Shown here piece after piece: positions 21,484-32,974 of a stretch of 64,000 bases of DNA. Numbering within the stretch: position 1 is the stretch's first letter; the number at the start of each line of letters is the position of its first letter. The translations under genes were made by a program, and so were the position numbers. The notes beneath the pieces are model-generated. The model was not told the DNA's origin. It did not search any database and saw only the letters and a list, made by a program, of their open reading frames with translations. Origin of the DNA: Eurosta solidaginis (lineage: Eukaryota > Arthropoda > Insecta > Diptera > Tephritidae); assembly GCF_040869045.1 (NCBI RefSeq), contig NC_090323.1, positions 176,846,083 through 176,910,082 on the forward strand, in the 5' to 3' direction.

Positions 21484-23052
21484 CACTGAAAGAAAAATAC
21501 TAAAAAAATCGACCGAAATTCGGTTCAATTCAACTGAAATTTCTGTCAATTTTTATCCATCGCAACAAGATATTGAATCAACTGCGCCCAAATCGTTGAT
21601 TCGTAATTGACCATTTTAGTAGTCAAATGAACAAAAAAAGTTGTTGCAAGAGCTTTGTATGTTGCCATATAAATAAATAAATGTAAGGCGCGATAACCTC
21701 CGTAGAGATTTTAAGCCTAACTTATCTTCCAATTTGCGTCGTGCTCCTTTTTAATTTTTCTTACAAATTAGCGGGACGCGACCTACTTGTTTTTTATGCC
21801 GACTCCGAACGGCATCTGCAAGGCATATGGGTTTTCACTGAGAGCATTTCATGGCAGAAATACACTCCGAGTGCTTTCCGAACACTGCCGAGGGGCGACT
21901 CCGCTTAGAAAATTTTGTTTCTAAAATTAGAAAAGCTTGTTTCTAAAATTTTGATGTTGCTTTTCCGGGAGTGTGAACCCAGTGTCTTCGGTGTGGTAGG
22001 CGGAGCACGCTACCATCTCACCACAGCGGCCGCCATATAAATACGTAAATATGTGAATACATAAATAGGCATGCTTGATACATATGAATATAGAAATGAA
22101 AATAGTAGTCACAAAACTGATTCTCAATTCTTTCAGTTGCAGCTCAGCTCATTCTCAATTTCTTCTCTCGCATTTAGTTGCCACACTTGATGACAAGTTT
22201 GGAGTAACATTTTAAAAAGAGAACTTGTAAGTTATAGAAAAGTAAAGAATCAAATCGCAGGAAGATAATTCACCACTGGAGTAACTTTACATGTAATTCG
22301 GCAAGTTTGATTTTCGTAACACTTTAAGTTGAAACGATTCCAAAAAAACTCAAACTTTTATTTTTTCGGAAACGTCAACATTAAAAAAGGATGTTTTTTA
22401 TTATCTTATTAGATTCGTTCGCGTGAGTGAAAATTCATAAAAACTTGAACAACATGTTACTAACTTTGGAAAAATCCTGTTCGTTCAAGCAAAACTTTTG
22501 CAACAATAGGGCGCAATTTCGCATTTCGCTTGGACGAGAACTTGCAAAATTGTACCCGATAAATAGGTGTCCCGGTGTCTCATAATTTTTTTCACAGTAA
22601 ATTCAAAAAAGAGTTTTTTCGTTTTGTATTAATAACTGAACAACTAGTTTTTTATTGTTTTCCCATTTTGTGTGTTTCTTTTCGATTTTAAGGTTTTCTT
22701 ATTTTGGTGTTTTTTTTAACAAGTGGCACCATCATAAGTACAAAGTAGAGAGCGCAAAATTCGCTTTGAAATTTGCTCATGTATTGACAGTTGATCGCGG
22801 TTGAAATGACTTGTAAAATCAGTTGCGTTAACAGAAAAATCAGTTAGATTGACCAGGAATCTGTCAATTTTACAAAACTTTGTTAACTTAAGAGCGACAA
22901 TTTCTCTTCTGTTGAAATGACTAAACTAATTTGTTCGCTTGACAAAGAACTCGGTCGAATTAACCATAATTCGATCAATTTCACCGAATCTCCGTTAAGT
23001 CAAGGACAACAGAACCGATATGTTGTTTTTGCTAGCACCATTTCTTTCAGTG
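21484..23052. mobile_element. CACTG-ended non-autonomous DNA element
   Basis: The left end CACTGAAAGAAA (21,484-21,495) is matched inverted by TTTCTTTCAGTG (23,041-23,052), and TA lies directly outside each end. Inner sequences near both ends are rich in GTCAA/TTGAC phrases. The termini suggest a CACTA/EnSpm-type element with a TA target duplication, but no transposase is present and the inverted ends are short. A SINE is inserted within it. Confidence 0.45.
21676..22032 (-). mobile_element. tRNA-derived SINE with perfect target duplication
   Basis: Read on the minus strand it starts CGGCCGCTGTGG. It has an A-box-like GATGGTAGCGTGCTC and a B-box-like GGGTTCACACTCCC about 30 bp later, then a conserved body, and ends CGCCTTACATTTATTTATTT. 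CCATATAAATA flanks it on both sides (21,665-21,675 and 22,033-22,043), an exact 11-bp duplication. Pol III boxes plus this duplication make it a retroposed tRNA-type SINE. Its partner LINE is unknown. Confidence 0.85.
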
Positions 23053-23882
23053 TACACTACAGCAAAAAAGAACAAAATATATGACTTATAAGAGCCAATA
23101 TTCACGGAAAGCAAACAAAACTTTTACAACTGGGTATATGATGATCGGAATACTAAAGTCCTTACTAGATTTTCTTCCAAATTTGATTATGTACATATAA
23201 ATTATATTATGAGCGTTATACTACTAAGGAAATATTAAAATTACGCTATCAAATTTATCCTTTATTTAATTGCCGAAATAATGGCCGAATCAATATAAGT
23301 TTCTGGGCAAAATATTTCAACATTGAAAATTGCGTCAAGAATTTGGCAAAATTAAACATTTTGTGAAACTAACGGATTTTTAAATAACCGTTTTTTTTCA
23401 GACAATTTAAATGATAAAATAAATCACGAAAACGCGTTTACTTTCCAACTAACGTTAACTCTCTTAGCAGCATGTTATTGAGGAAGAAGTTGAGGGCGGC
23501 CGATATTGGCGATTATTCTTACAGTGCGAAGCAGCAGTTAAACGAACTATCGCGTGGATAACCGAAAAACATAGGGACCATGATAGCGACGGATGTTATC
23601 GGGATAGCAATAGCCAGCGATACTGTAATAAGGACCGACTTATGGTCGTAGAAGCCACGAATGGTTTCGACATAGCAACATCTGCCCAACGCTGGCTCTA
23701 GTAATGATTCCCCAAAACGACTTGGTGGCCCACGATTACAATAGCTATGGTTCCAGCTAAATTTCAAGGAACTGACGTCTTCGAAGCAAAGGGGAGTATC
23801 GCGGCACAATCAGGCCTTCGATATTACAGCTGGAAGCTAAAGGTAGAAATAACAACGAGGTATTATAAAGGCAACAACTGGG
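23053..23882. other. Unassigned stretch
   Basis: AT-rich up to about 23,470, then more GC-rich (23,480-23,860). The GC-rich part reads open for a while on both strands but shows no motif I recognise. It may be another degraded element. Confidence 0.35.
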
Positions 23883-24203
23883 TGGGTGTATAATGGGAAT
23901 AATGACGAGAGACGTCCTGGTTCCGGAAAGACGGAAAATCGGTGATGGAGTCGGGGGTAGATGGATGTATGACGGGAGTGATGACGGGGCACGTCTTAGC
24001 GGAGCCGGAGAGATGGAAGTGTCGGTGATAGCGCCGGTGCTGGATGGATGTATGACGGGAATGATGACGGGGCACGTCTTAGCGGAGCCGGAGAGATGGA
24101 AGTGTCGGTGATAGCGCCGGTGCTGGATGGATGTATGACGGAAATGATGACGGGGTACTTCCTAATGGAACCGGAGAGACAGAAGTGTCGGTGATTGCGC
24201 CTT
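23883..24203 (+). repeat. 83-bp minisatellite, about four copies
   Basis: ATGGATGTATGACGG recurs at 23,961, 24,044 and 24,127, exactly 83 bp apart, with a more diverged first copy from about 23,883. The two middle copies are nearly identical (GGGGCACGTCTTAGCGGAGC ... GTGTCGGTGATAGCGCCGG). Confidence 0.9.
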
Positions 24204-24900
24204 AGCTCCGGATATTAATCCATTACCTTTATACACTAACGGATTCTCGAAGGGTTGTCTACAGTAGGTGCTTGTTCTGGTTAGCTGTTAATTGTAATGA
24301 AAAATGCGAGCACTTAGATAAGTGCTGGCTCCTTTTCTGAACTTTCTGGTCATCACTAAGGCTTAGTGGTAGTTCCTGACACTAACGCATTAGTCCACAG
24401 TAGAAAGCTGTGCAGACAATAAGCTCCTCTTTATCCGAACAGACCGACAGGGAGATAAAAACCCAGAGGGCCCCCTCCACAGTCGTAAAGATAATATGAA
24501 ATGCGATATGTCAGCACCCATTCTACTAGAGCGCAAACAGCAGAGCGATTCGAGAGTAATGGTAAAAATGGTAGTAAAAGTTTAAAAGACTAATTCGATT
24601 ACATCCATTCCCAGCCCAACACTAGGGCTCCAACATGTAGATTGTGATGCCATAAATGGTACTTCACTAGCGACTGCGATTCGAACCACTTCATTCATTA
24701 AATTGATTTAACTATCCCCTTACGAGGGTGGACTATCGAGCTAATCACAGAAATATAGCAGTATTCTTTTTTTCAGATCCCTTCTGTAGGCTAACAAAGG
24801 CACACACTAAGGAAACCTAAGCAACTGGGAACACAGCAGTTCAGACAAAGTCCACCAACGGGAGTTTCAGCCACACTCAATAATTTTAGCATAGAGAACC
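24204..24900. other. Unassigned, possibly decayed LINE RNase H region
   Basis: No clear gene. Position just upstream of the LINE C-terminal remnant suggests part of it may be the same decayed element, but I see no motif to confirm this. Confidence 0.3.
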
Positions 24901-25051
24901 TACGAACTTTCACTGGGTACTATAAGGTACACAATAATCTACGATATCAACTAAGGAAGGTAAATTTGTCGCTGTTGTAAGCTGGAGGATGAAATGCCGA
25001 TTCACATTCTCTGCGAATGCATCGCTCTGGCTAGGCAGAGACTTTCCACCT
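24901..25051 (+). pseudogene. LINE ORF2 C-terminal zinc-motif remnant
   Basis: One frame reads CRCCKLEDEMPIHILCECIA then LARQRLST before a stop. C-x2-C, the acidic ED(E/D), H-I-L-C and C...LA-R-R-L are the conserved cysteine-histidine motif after the RNase H or RT domain of jockey/I-type LINEs. The preceding TGYYKVHNNLRYQLRK, in another frame, fits the usual TGH...L...L lead-in. It has at least one frameshift and stops, so this is a dead fragment. Confidence 0.55.
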
Positions 25052-25500
25052 AGTTGGAGTGATTCTTAATCTCTTCATGATATGGAGTACAAAGCATCAA
25101 GAGGGTGTAGATAAATTTATAGCATATACCGTAACAAGCTGAGAGATAAATGTATAGCCTCCATGTAAATTTATAACCTCCTCATACAGTAACAGGCTGA
25201 GAGATCAAGCACATTAGATCTGAATAAAGGCGGCAATGCAATGTATTCAGGTACCCACATAAGGCTTATACTGAAGTGCTGGGTAATATCATTAAGAGAT
25301 CTGCGACATTCCGTGATTGATTTTGTATTGTTAACAGGCTTGGCGCTACCTGCCAAATTATTTACAGCTCTTCGAATTACTTACATGAATGAATAAGAAT
25401 TTCTTATCGAGAATACATGTATAAATAATATCACAATAATTATATGTACTAACTAGCTCGGGATAAAATAAATTACGGAATGCCAAGTTTTTCAAAAATC
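25052..25500. other. Unassigned stretch
   Basis: No gene recognised. A phrase (about AACAGGCTGAGAGAT) is repeated near 25,132 and 25,188. It could be LINE 3' UTR between the coding remnant and the CAA-tailed end. Confidence 0.35.
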
Positions 25501-25850
25501 CAACTGAACAAACCTCTTGCCATCTAACTTCTAGAGGTTGTGTTGTGCAATATATAGCTTCTCCAACCCAATTGTCAACCTCACCTTCGAGCGGCGAATC
25601 CCGTTTAACTAACAGGCGAGGCTCTGGCGACTCCAAGCTCCTCATGGAACTTGGTGGTGGGGAGGCAAGGATGGTCTGAAGGTTTAATGTGGCCATATAA
25701 ATCGTTCCCGAGATGGTCGGGCTAGCACCTTAAGGGTGCTGTGTTAGCGGAGCGTACCGGATCTGTATCCGGCAAAGCACCAGCATATCGATAACACCCT
25801 CCAAAGCCTCCGGGAGGAACCTTATCGCTACAACAACAACAACAACAACA
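25501..25850 (+). mobile_element. LINE 3' end with (CAA)n tail
   Basis: Matches 59,397-59,760 along its length: CTCCAACCCAATTGTCAACC, GAGGCTCTGGCGA, CATATAAATCGTTCCCGA, ATGGTCGGGCT and CCGGCAAAG. It ends in an uninterrupted (CAA)n run at 25,829-25,849. A CAA tail in place of poly-A is seen in several jockey/I-type LINEs. No coding part is attached. Confidence 0.65.
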
Positions 25851-26007
25851 GATAGTGTGCGCCTAGAATTTGCTTAGTTGAGACAAAGCCCAATATTAGG
25901 TAACCAGACTACAGATGGCCAGGGGTACTACGTATTTACTACATCATCTTAATTCGGTTCAGTTTTACCCATATGCGCTGGGAGATCCTGGAACCCATAC
26001 TATATTA

Positions 26008-28303
26008 AACAAGTAAGGAAGGCTAAGTTCGGGAGTAACCGAACATTACATACTCAGTTGAGAGCTGTGGAGACAAAGTAAGGGGAAATCACCATGTTGG
26101 AAAAAGAACCTAGGGTAACCCTGGAATGTGTTTGTATGACATGTGTATCAAATGGAAGGTATTAAAGAGTATTTTAAGAGGAAGTGGGCCATAGTTCTAT
26201 AGATGGACGCCATTTAGGGATATCGCCATAAAGGTGGACCAGGCCTGACTCTAGAATTTGTTTGTACGATATGGGTATCAAATGAAAGGTGTTAATGAGT
26301 ATTTTAAAAAGGCGTAGGCCTTAGTTCTATAGGTGGATGCCTTTTCGAGATATCGCCATAAACGTGGACCAGGGGTGACTCTAGAATTTGTTTGTACGAT
26401 ATGGGTATCAAATGAAAGGTGTTAATGAGTATTTTAAAAAGGCGTAGGCCTTATTTTTATAGGTGGATGCCTTTTCGAGATATCGCCATAAAGGTGGACC
26501 AGGGGCGACTCTAGAGTTTGTTTGTACGATATGGGTATCAAATAAAAGGTGTTAATGAGTATCTTAAAAGGACGTGGGCCTTAGTTCTATAGGTGGCGCC
26601 CTTTTCGAAATATCGACATAAAGGTGGACCAGGGACGACTCTAGAATTTGTTTGTACAATATGGATATCAAATGAAAGGTGTTAATGAGTATTTTAAAAG
26701 GGCGTGGGCCTTAGTTCTATAGGTGGACGCCTTTTCGAAATATCGCCATAAAGGTGGACCAGGAGCGACTCTAGAATTTGTTTGTACGATATGGGTATCA
26801 AATAAAAAGTTGTTAATGAGTATTTTAAAAAGGAGTGGGCCTTAGTTCTATGTGTGGACGCCTTTTCGAGATATCGCCATAAACGTGGACCAGGGGTGAC
26901 TCTAGAATTTGTTTGTACGATATGGGTATCAAATGAAAGGTGTTATTGAGTATCTTAAAAGGGCGTGGACCTTAGTTCTATAGGTGGACGCCTTTTCGAA
27001 ATATCGCCATAAAGGTGGACCAGGGGTGACTCTAGAATTTGTTTGTACAATATGGGTATCAAATGAAAGGTGTTAATGAGTATTTTAAAAAGGAGTGGGC
27101 CTTAGTTATATATGTGGACCCCTTTTCGAGATATCGTCATAAACGTGGACCAGGAGTGACTCTAGAATGCGTTTGTACGATATGGGTATCAAATTAAAGG
27201 TATTAATGAGGGTTTTAAAGGGGAGTGGCCCTTAGTTGTATATGTGAAGGCGTTTTCGAGATATCTACCAAAATGTGGACCAGTGTGATCCAAAACATCA
27301 TCTGTCGGGTACCGCTAATTTATTTATATATGTAATACCACGTACAGTATTCCTTCCAAGATTCCAAGGGCTTTTGATTTCGCCCTGCAAAACTTTTTCA
27401 TTTTATTCTACTTAATATGGTAAGTGTCACACCCATTTTACCAAGTTTTTTCTAAGTTATATTTTGCGTCAATAGACCAATACAATTACCATGTTTCGTT
27501 CCTTTTTTCGTATTTGGTATATAATTATGGCATTTTTTTCATTTTTCGTAATTTTCGATATCGAAAAAGTGGGCGTGGTCATAGTCGGATTTCGGCCATT
27601 TTTTACACCAATACAAAGTGAGTTCCGATAAGTACGTGAACTGAGTTTAGTAAAGATATATCGATTTTTGCTCAAGTTAAGGTGTTGCCGGCCGAGCGGA
27701 AGGACAGACGGCCGACTGTGTATAAAAACTGGGCGTGGCTTCAACTGATTTCGCCCTTTTTCACAGAAAACAATTATCGTCCTAGAATCTAAGCCCCTAC
27801 CAAATTTCACAAGGATTGGTCAATTTTTGTTCGACTTATGGCATTAAAAGTATCCTAGACAAATTAAATGAAAAAGGGCGGAGCCGTGCCCATTTTGAAA
27901 TTTTCTTTTATTTTTGTATTTTGTTGCACCATATCATTACTGGAGTTGAATGCTGACATAATTTACTTATATACTGTAAAGATATTAACTTTTCTTTTAA
28001 AATTTGATTTACAAAAAATTTTTTTTAAAGTGGGCGTGGTCGTTCTCCGATTTTGCTAATTTTTATTAAACACACATATAGTAATATAGGAGTAACGTTC
28101 GTGCCAAATTTCATCATGATATCTGCAACTACGGCCAAATTACAGCTTGCAAAACTTCTAAATTACCTTCTTTTAAAAGTGGGCGGTGCCACGCCCATTG
28201 TCCAAAATTTGACTAATTTTCTATTCTGCGTCATAAGTTCAACTCACCTACCAAGTTTCATCCCTTTATCCGTCTTTGGTAATGAATTAACTGAGTATAA
28301 AAA
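26008..28303 (+). mobile_element. HINE-like repeat, copy C (right end deleted)
   Basis: Starts AACAAGTAAGGAAGGCTAAG at 26,008 with the terminal hairpin, then carries the minisatellite (26,100-27,290) and the CACGCCC-box half. Near 28,290 GGTAATGAATTA is joined directly to ACTGAGTATAAAA, so the last roughly 300 bp seen in other copies is missing. The junction has a few bases of microhomology (TTA/ACTGAG). Confidence 0.8.
26100..27290 (+). repeat. Minisatellite array of copy C
   Basis: About nine units of 122-130 bp, marked by GACTCTAGAATTTGTTTGTA at 26,248, 26,377, 26,507, 26,637, 26,766 and onward. Same unit as copies A and B, in the opposite orientation. Confidence 0.88.
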
Positions 28304-28319
28304 TAATATTGCAAAGTTG

Positions 28320-30303
28320 ACTTCTATTTTAAAATATACTATGGGTGTCAAAAGAAAGGTGTTAATGAGTGTTTTAAAAGGGAGTAATCCTTAGTTCCAT
28401 AGGTGGATGCCGTTTCGAGATACCGCCATAAAGGTGGACCAGGAGTGACTCTAGAATTCGTTTGTGCAATATGGGTATCAAACGAAAGATGTTAATGAGT
28501 ATTTTAAAAGGAAGGGGGCCTTAGTTCTATAGGTGGACGCCTTATCGAGGTATCGCAATAAAGGTTAACCAGGGGTGACTCTAGACTTTATTTGTACGAT
28601 ATGGGTATCAAATGAAAGGTGTAATGAGTATTTTTAAAATGGGTGTGGGCCTTCGTTCTATAGGTGTTCGCCTTTTCGAGATATCGCCATAAAGGTGGAC
28701 CAGGGGTGACTTTAGAATATGTTTGTACGATATGGGTATCAAATGAAAGGTGTTAATTAGTATTTTAAAAGGGCGTGGGGCTTAGTTCTATAGGTGGACG
28801 CCTTTTCGAGATATCGCCATAAAGGTGGACTAGGGGTGACTCTAGAATGTGTTTGTACGATATGGGTATCAAATTAAAGGTATTAATGAGAGTTTTGAAA
28901 GGGAGTGGTGGTAGTTGTATATGTGAAGGCGTTTCCAGATATCGACCAAAATGTGGACCAGGGTGACCCAGAACATCATCTGTTGGATACCGCTAATTTA
29001 TTTTTATATGTAATACCTGCCAAGATTCGAAGGGCTTTTGATTTCGCCCTGCTGAACTTTTTCATTTTCTTCTACTTAATATGGTAGGTGTCACAGCCAT
29101 TTTACAAATTTTTTTTCTAAAGTTATATTTGGCGCCAATAAACCAATCCAATTACCATGTTTCATCCCTTTTTTCGTATTTGGTATAGAATTATAGCATT
29201 TTTTTCATTTTTCGTAATTTTCGATATCGAAAAAGTGGGAGTGGTCATAGTTGGATTTCGGCCATTTTTTATACCAATACAAAGTGAGTTCAGATAAGTA
29301 CGTGAACTGAGTTTAGTAATGATATATCGATTTTTGCTCAAGTTATCGTGTTAAAGGCCGAGCGGAAGGACAGACGGTCGACTGTGTATAAAAACTGGGA
29401 GTGGATTCAACCGAATTCGCCATTTTTCACAGAAAACAGTTATCGTCCTAGGAGCTAAGCCTCTACCAAATTTCACAATGATTGGTTAATTTTTGTTCGA
29501 CTTATGGCATTAAAAGCATCCTAGACAAATTAAATGAAAAAGGGCGGAGCAACGCCCATTTTGAAATTTTCTTTTATTTTTGTATTTTGTTGCACCATAT
29601 CATTACTGGAGTTGAATTTTGGCATAATTTACTTATATGCTGTAAAGATATTAACTTTTCTTTTAAAATTTGAATTAAAAAAAATTTTTTTTTAAAAAGT
29701 GGGCGTGGTCGTTCTCCGATTTTGCTAATTTTTATTAAGCAGACATAAAGTAATAAGAGTAACATTCCTGCCAAACTTCATCATGATATCTTCAACGACT
29801 GCCAAATTACAGCTTGCAAAACTTCTAAATTACCTTCATTTAAAAGTGGGCGGTGCCACGCCCGTTGTCCGAAATTTTATTAGTTTTCTATTCTGCGTCA
29901 TAAGCTGAACTCACCTACCAAGTGTCATCGCTTAATGCGTATTTGGTAAGGAATTATCGCACTTTTTCGATTTTTCGAAATTTTCGATATCGAAAAAGTG
30001 GGCGTAGTTATTGTCCGATATCGTTCATTTTAAATAGCGATCTGAGGTGGGTGCCCAGGAACCCACATACCAAATTTCATCAAGATACCTCAAAATTTAC
30101 TCAAGTTATCGTGTTAACGGACAGACAGACGGACGGACGGACGGACGGACGGACGGACATGGCTCAATCGAATTTTTTTTCGATACTGATGATTTTGATA
30201 TATGGAAGTCTATATCTATCTCGATTCCTTTATACCTGTACAACCAACCGTTATGCAATCAAAATTAATATACTCTGTGAGCTCTGCTCAACTGAGTATA
30301 ATA
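28320..30303 (+). mobile_element. HINE-like repeat, copy D (left end missing)
   Basis: Begins inside minisatellite units (about five, 28,330-28,960), with no AACAAGTAAGG terminus, continues through the CACGCCC-box half, the (ACGG)n microsatellite (30,121-30,158) and the intact right end ...GAGCTCTGCTCAACTGAGTA. It abuts copy C with only about 20 bp between, so C and D could be one duplicated and deleted complex. Confidence 0.75.
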
Positions 30304-30382
30304 ATAGTTCAACGCAAGCACAGGGGAACATCAGGCTTTCACATTCTACTTCCATCGCGTAGATCTAAGGGCTCTGACTAAA

Positions 30383-30730
30383 AAAATATAAAATAAATGA
30401 AAGACGCGATAACCTCCGAAGAGATTTAAGGCCGATTTGTTTGGTCTTTCTTTTAATTTTTCCTACAAATTGGCGGGACGGGAACTACTTGTTTTATGCC
30501 GAATCCGAATGGCATCTGCAAGGCAAATGAGTTTCCACTGAAAGTTTTTCATGGCAGAAATACACTGGGAGTGCTTGCCAAACTCTGCCAAGGGGTGACC
30601 CCGCTTAGAAAAATTTTCTTTTAATTGAAAAAACTTGTTTCTAAAATTTTGATCTTGCTTTGCCCGGGGCGTTAACACAGGGTCTTCGGTGTGGTAGGCG
30701 CAGCACGCTACCATCACACCCGGGCTTTGA
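30383..30730 (-). mobile_element. SINE copy, diverged
   Basis: Same family as 21,676-22,032. The minus strand reads GTGTGATGGTAGCGTGCTGC (A box), CTGTGTTAACGCCCCGGGC (decayed B box), the conserved body (CATGAAAAACTTTCAGTGG...), and the CATTTATTTTATATTTTT tail. Confidence 0.7.
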
Positions 30731-32035
30731 TAGCCGCTTGCTATAGCACTGGATAGCATTCCATCTACCGCATCCTTAATTGCGGCAACTTCCGCTTGAT
30801 TTTCAATAATAACGACATCAAATTTCTCAACGACATCAAATTCGATCCTAAAAGAGTCAAAAATTGTCGCCTGCAAAATTAGATATCCTTACGAACTAAC
30901 GTTTGGCTATGAATTGGCCTTCAAGTTAAATCTCGCTTTCTAGTTCACTTAAAAACTAGCCTTCGAAACTTATTTTCGCTTTTGCATTCATTTTTGCCTT
31001 ATTCTCACATCATCATCATAAGTACCATCATCATTACTATTGAAATCATTATAAAGCTTATTCTTCTTTATTTTCTATTTTCATATAATTTCCTTTTTCT
31101 TTTATCTTTCAGCTGTTTCCATTGCATTTCTTTAGCTTCTCTTCGCCATTATTTTCTTTTCACCTCACCTTCAACATCCTTTGAACTAAATCGTCTTTTC
31201 ATCGTTGCTTAGGACTCGATAGCTATGCGAAGAACTTGAAGCCTTACTAGAACTGCTTTATATACTTTTCACTTTGAAAATATAATAATATACAGTACTC
31301 AAAGCTCATAAAATCATTCAATAATATGCGTTCGTAATATGCTAAAGCGGATCAAAAGCACTCGCAAATGGAACAACTCTGTACATAAAAAAATTTATGT
31401 TTACGTATAACAATAATAAAGCTTCAGTTGTAATGTAAAATGTTAAGTACTAACACTCCCTGCACTTTTGAACTTTTCTACAATTTTGCTTTTGTATTTT
31501 ACAATCTTTAGTAAACCTTGAATGCCAGCTCGATAACAAAGGACCATCCCTCCTTTACCATGGAAAATCGCATTACTCATTGCATCGATTTAAGAATAAA
31601 AAATAGTCATCACTTAAAAATCTTTATTTTTATATTATTAAGATGCTTACTGTTCGTAGTTCTTGGTATTTTGCGTTTCATTCATATTTGCGCATCAGTG
31701 CAATCCTAGCTGACACGAAAACGTAATACAAATACAACGAGCTATCATTTATTTCTTATCGCTGGCGTTAGTGTGACTAAGTACTGACTTACTTACATAC
31801 ATTGTTTACGATTATTTGTAAATAAAGGTTGGCGAAACCGGAATGATTGTTTCATATTGCATATCTTTTCATTCATTTCATTTCCTCTTTACAAATATTT
31901 TTGCTTCATGCTTTCACTCTTACCAATCCGAAGAAGTAGTTTAAACGCTACAATGACTCTTTGTTTTTAATAAGCGGTGATATGAACTGATCGATTTAAC
32001 GTAAGCACCTGCCGAAGTCGAGCTATACTTACGAT
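30731..32035. other. AT-rich stretch, no gene recognised
   Basis: Only short ORFs occur. A 63-codon ORF at 31,518-31,709 has a hydrophobic stretch but no other gene features. No exon-intron structure can be supported. Confidence 0.4.
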
Positions 32036-32171
32036 GCATCAAAGCACACAGGTCAAAGAAAGTCTAACCAGCACCCAAGGAAAGCTTGTCTTTGTCCCTA
32101 TTGATGATGTGAGTGGATACACCACCAACTTCGTGAGGTGGGAGGTCTATCTAACACCTCTTCCTATCTAT
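32036..32171 (-). mobile_element. Fragment of the R1-like LINE 3' UTR
   Basis: Resembles 5,897-6,033 in order and orientation: CACAGGTCAAAG, CTAACCAGCACCCAAGG, GATGTGAGTGGA, AGGTCTATCTAACACCTCTT and CTATGGGT. It is a dispersed, diverged relative of the element at 5.4-12 kb. Confidence 0.6.
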
Positions 32172-32290
32172 GGGTGATGATTGTTGTTGTTTTTGTAGCG
32201 ACAAGGACACTCCCCGAAGTCGTTACGTTCCGGTAACAAGCACCATTAAGGCACCTGCCCCGGGGTATATTCTAAGTCCCCTTACCCGCT
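32172..32290 (-). mobile_element. LINE 3' tail with CAA-rich end, reverse copy
   Basis: The minus strand reads GGTGCCTTAATGGTGCTTGT, CCGGAACGT, GGGGAGTGTCCTTGTCGCTA and then CAACAACAA. This matches the family at 25.5 and 59.4 kb. It abuts the R1-like fragment at its 3' end, so one may have inserted next to the other. Confidence 0.6.
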
Positions 32291-32804
32291 GGTTGCGGTG
32301 GTTCACCATGACAAAAGCTTCGTCTTATGACGAAGTTTTTGGTCTTTGAGTCCGTAATTTATCTGGGTGTTTATGGCGTTTAGCGCGGAGGTAGTGATAG
32401 GCATTTTACGGAAGCGATGCTGATGGCTGGCTAACCGAAGACTTACATTTAAACGAGGGAAGCAGAATGGTTTCCAACGTCTTAGATACTGGCTAAATGA
32501 ACGTAAGATACGACTTGCCATCGTTAACTTGGTTTCCAGGCTTGGGTAGTGTGTCTACCTTCGCCATTATCCATTATTCGGGAATGACAGAGGCTAAAAC
32601 GACAAGTATAACACATGGTTTAGGCAACTGATGCCCTTATGGCCAATTTATTTTAGCAACAGCATAGTTTTTTCGCCTTGGCATATTGATTAACGTAACG
32701 CTTGGCCTTTTTATTGGCTTCTTTAATATGCAGAATTAACAGTTATGTGCTATGTGCTAGTATTTGTGTTCAAGTGCCCGTTGATTTCTACGACATATAG
32801 ACAT
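32291..32804. other. Unassigned flank of the composite array
   Basis: A minus-strand ORF of 72 residues (32,303-32,521) lies directly upstream of the CAA-tailed LINE end and could be the last coding part of that LINE. I do not recognise its sequence. Confidence 0.35.
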
Positions 32805-32974
32805 ACTAGCCTTTACCCGCGGCCCCGTCCGCAAGGAGAAATTTAAATATATGGGCTATTCGCGTTAGCCTGCTTATCAAGTTATCTGTTTAAAATTTTG
32901 TTTTCTCTCTAATGCTTTTTATTTTTGTAATTGAGTAAACAAAAGAACTAAATGAGCTGATAACCTGATAGGAT

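Noticed and set aside
23480..23860. Retrotransposon gag-like reading of the GC-richer block
   Set aside because: It read open for part of its length, but no zinc knuckle, protease or RT motif could be found to support it.
30181..30200. CTGATGA within the HINE-like ends as further hammerhead cores
   Set aside because: No stem II and no following GAAA at the right distance. It is part of the conserved end ATACTGATGATTTTGATATA.
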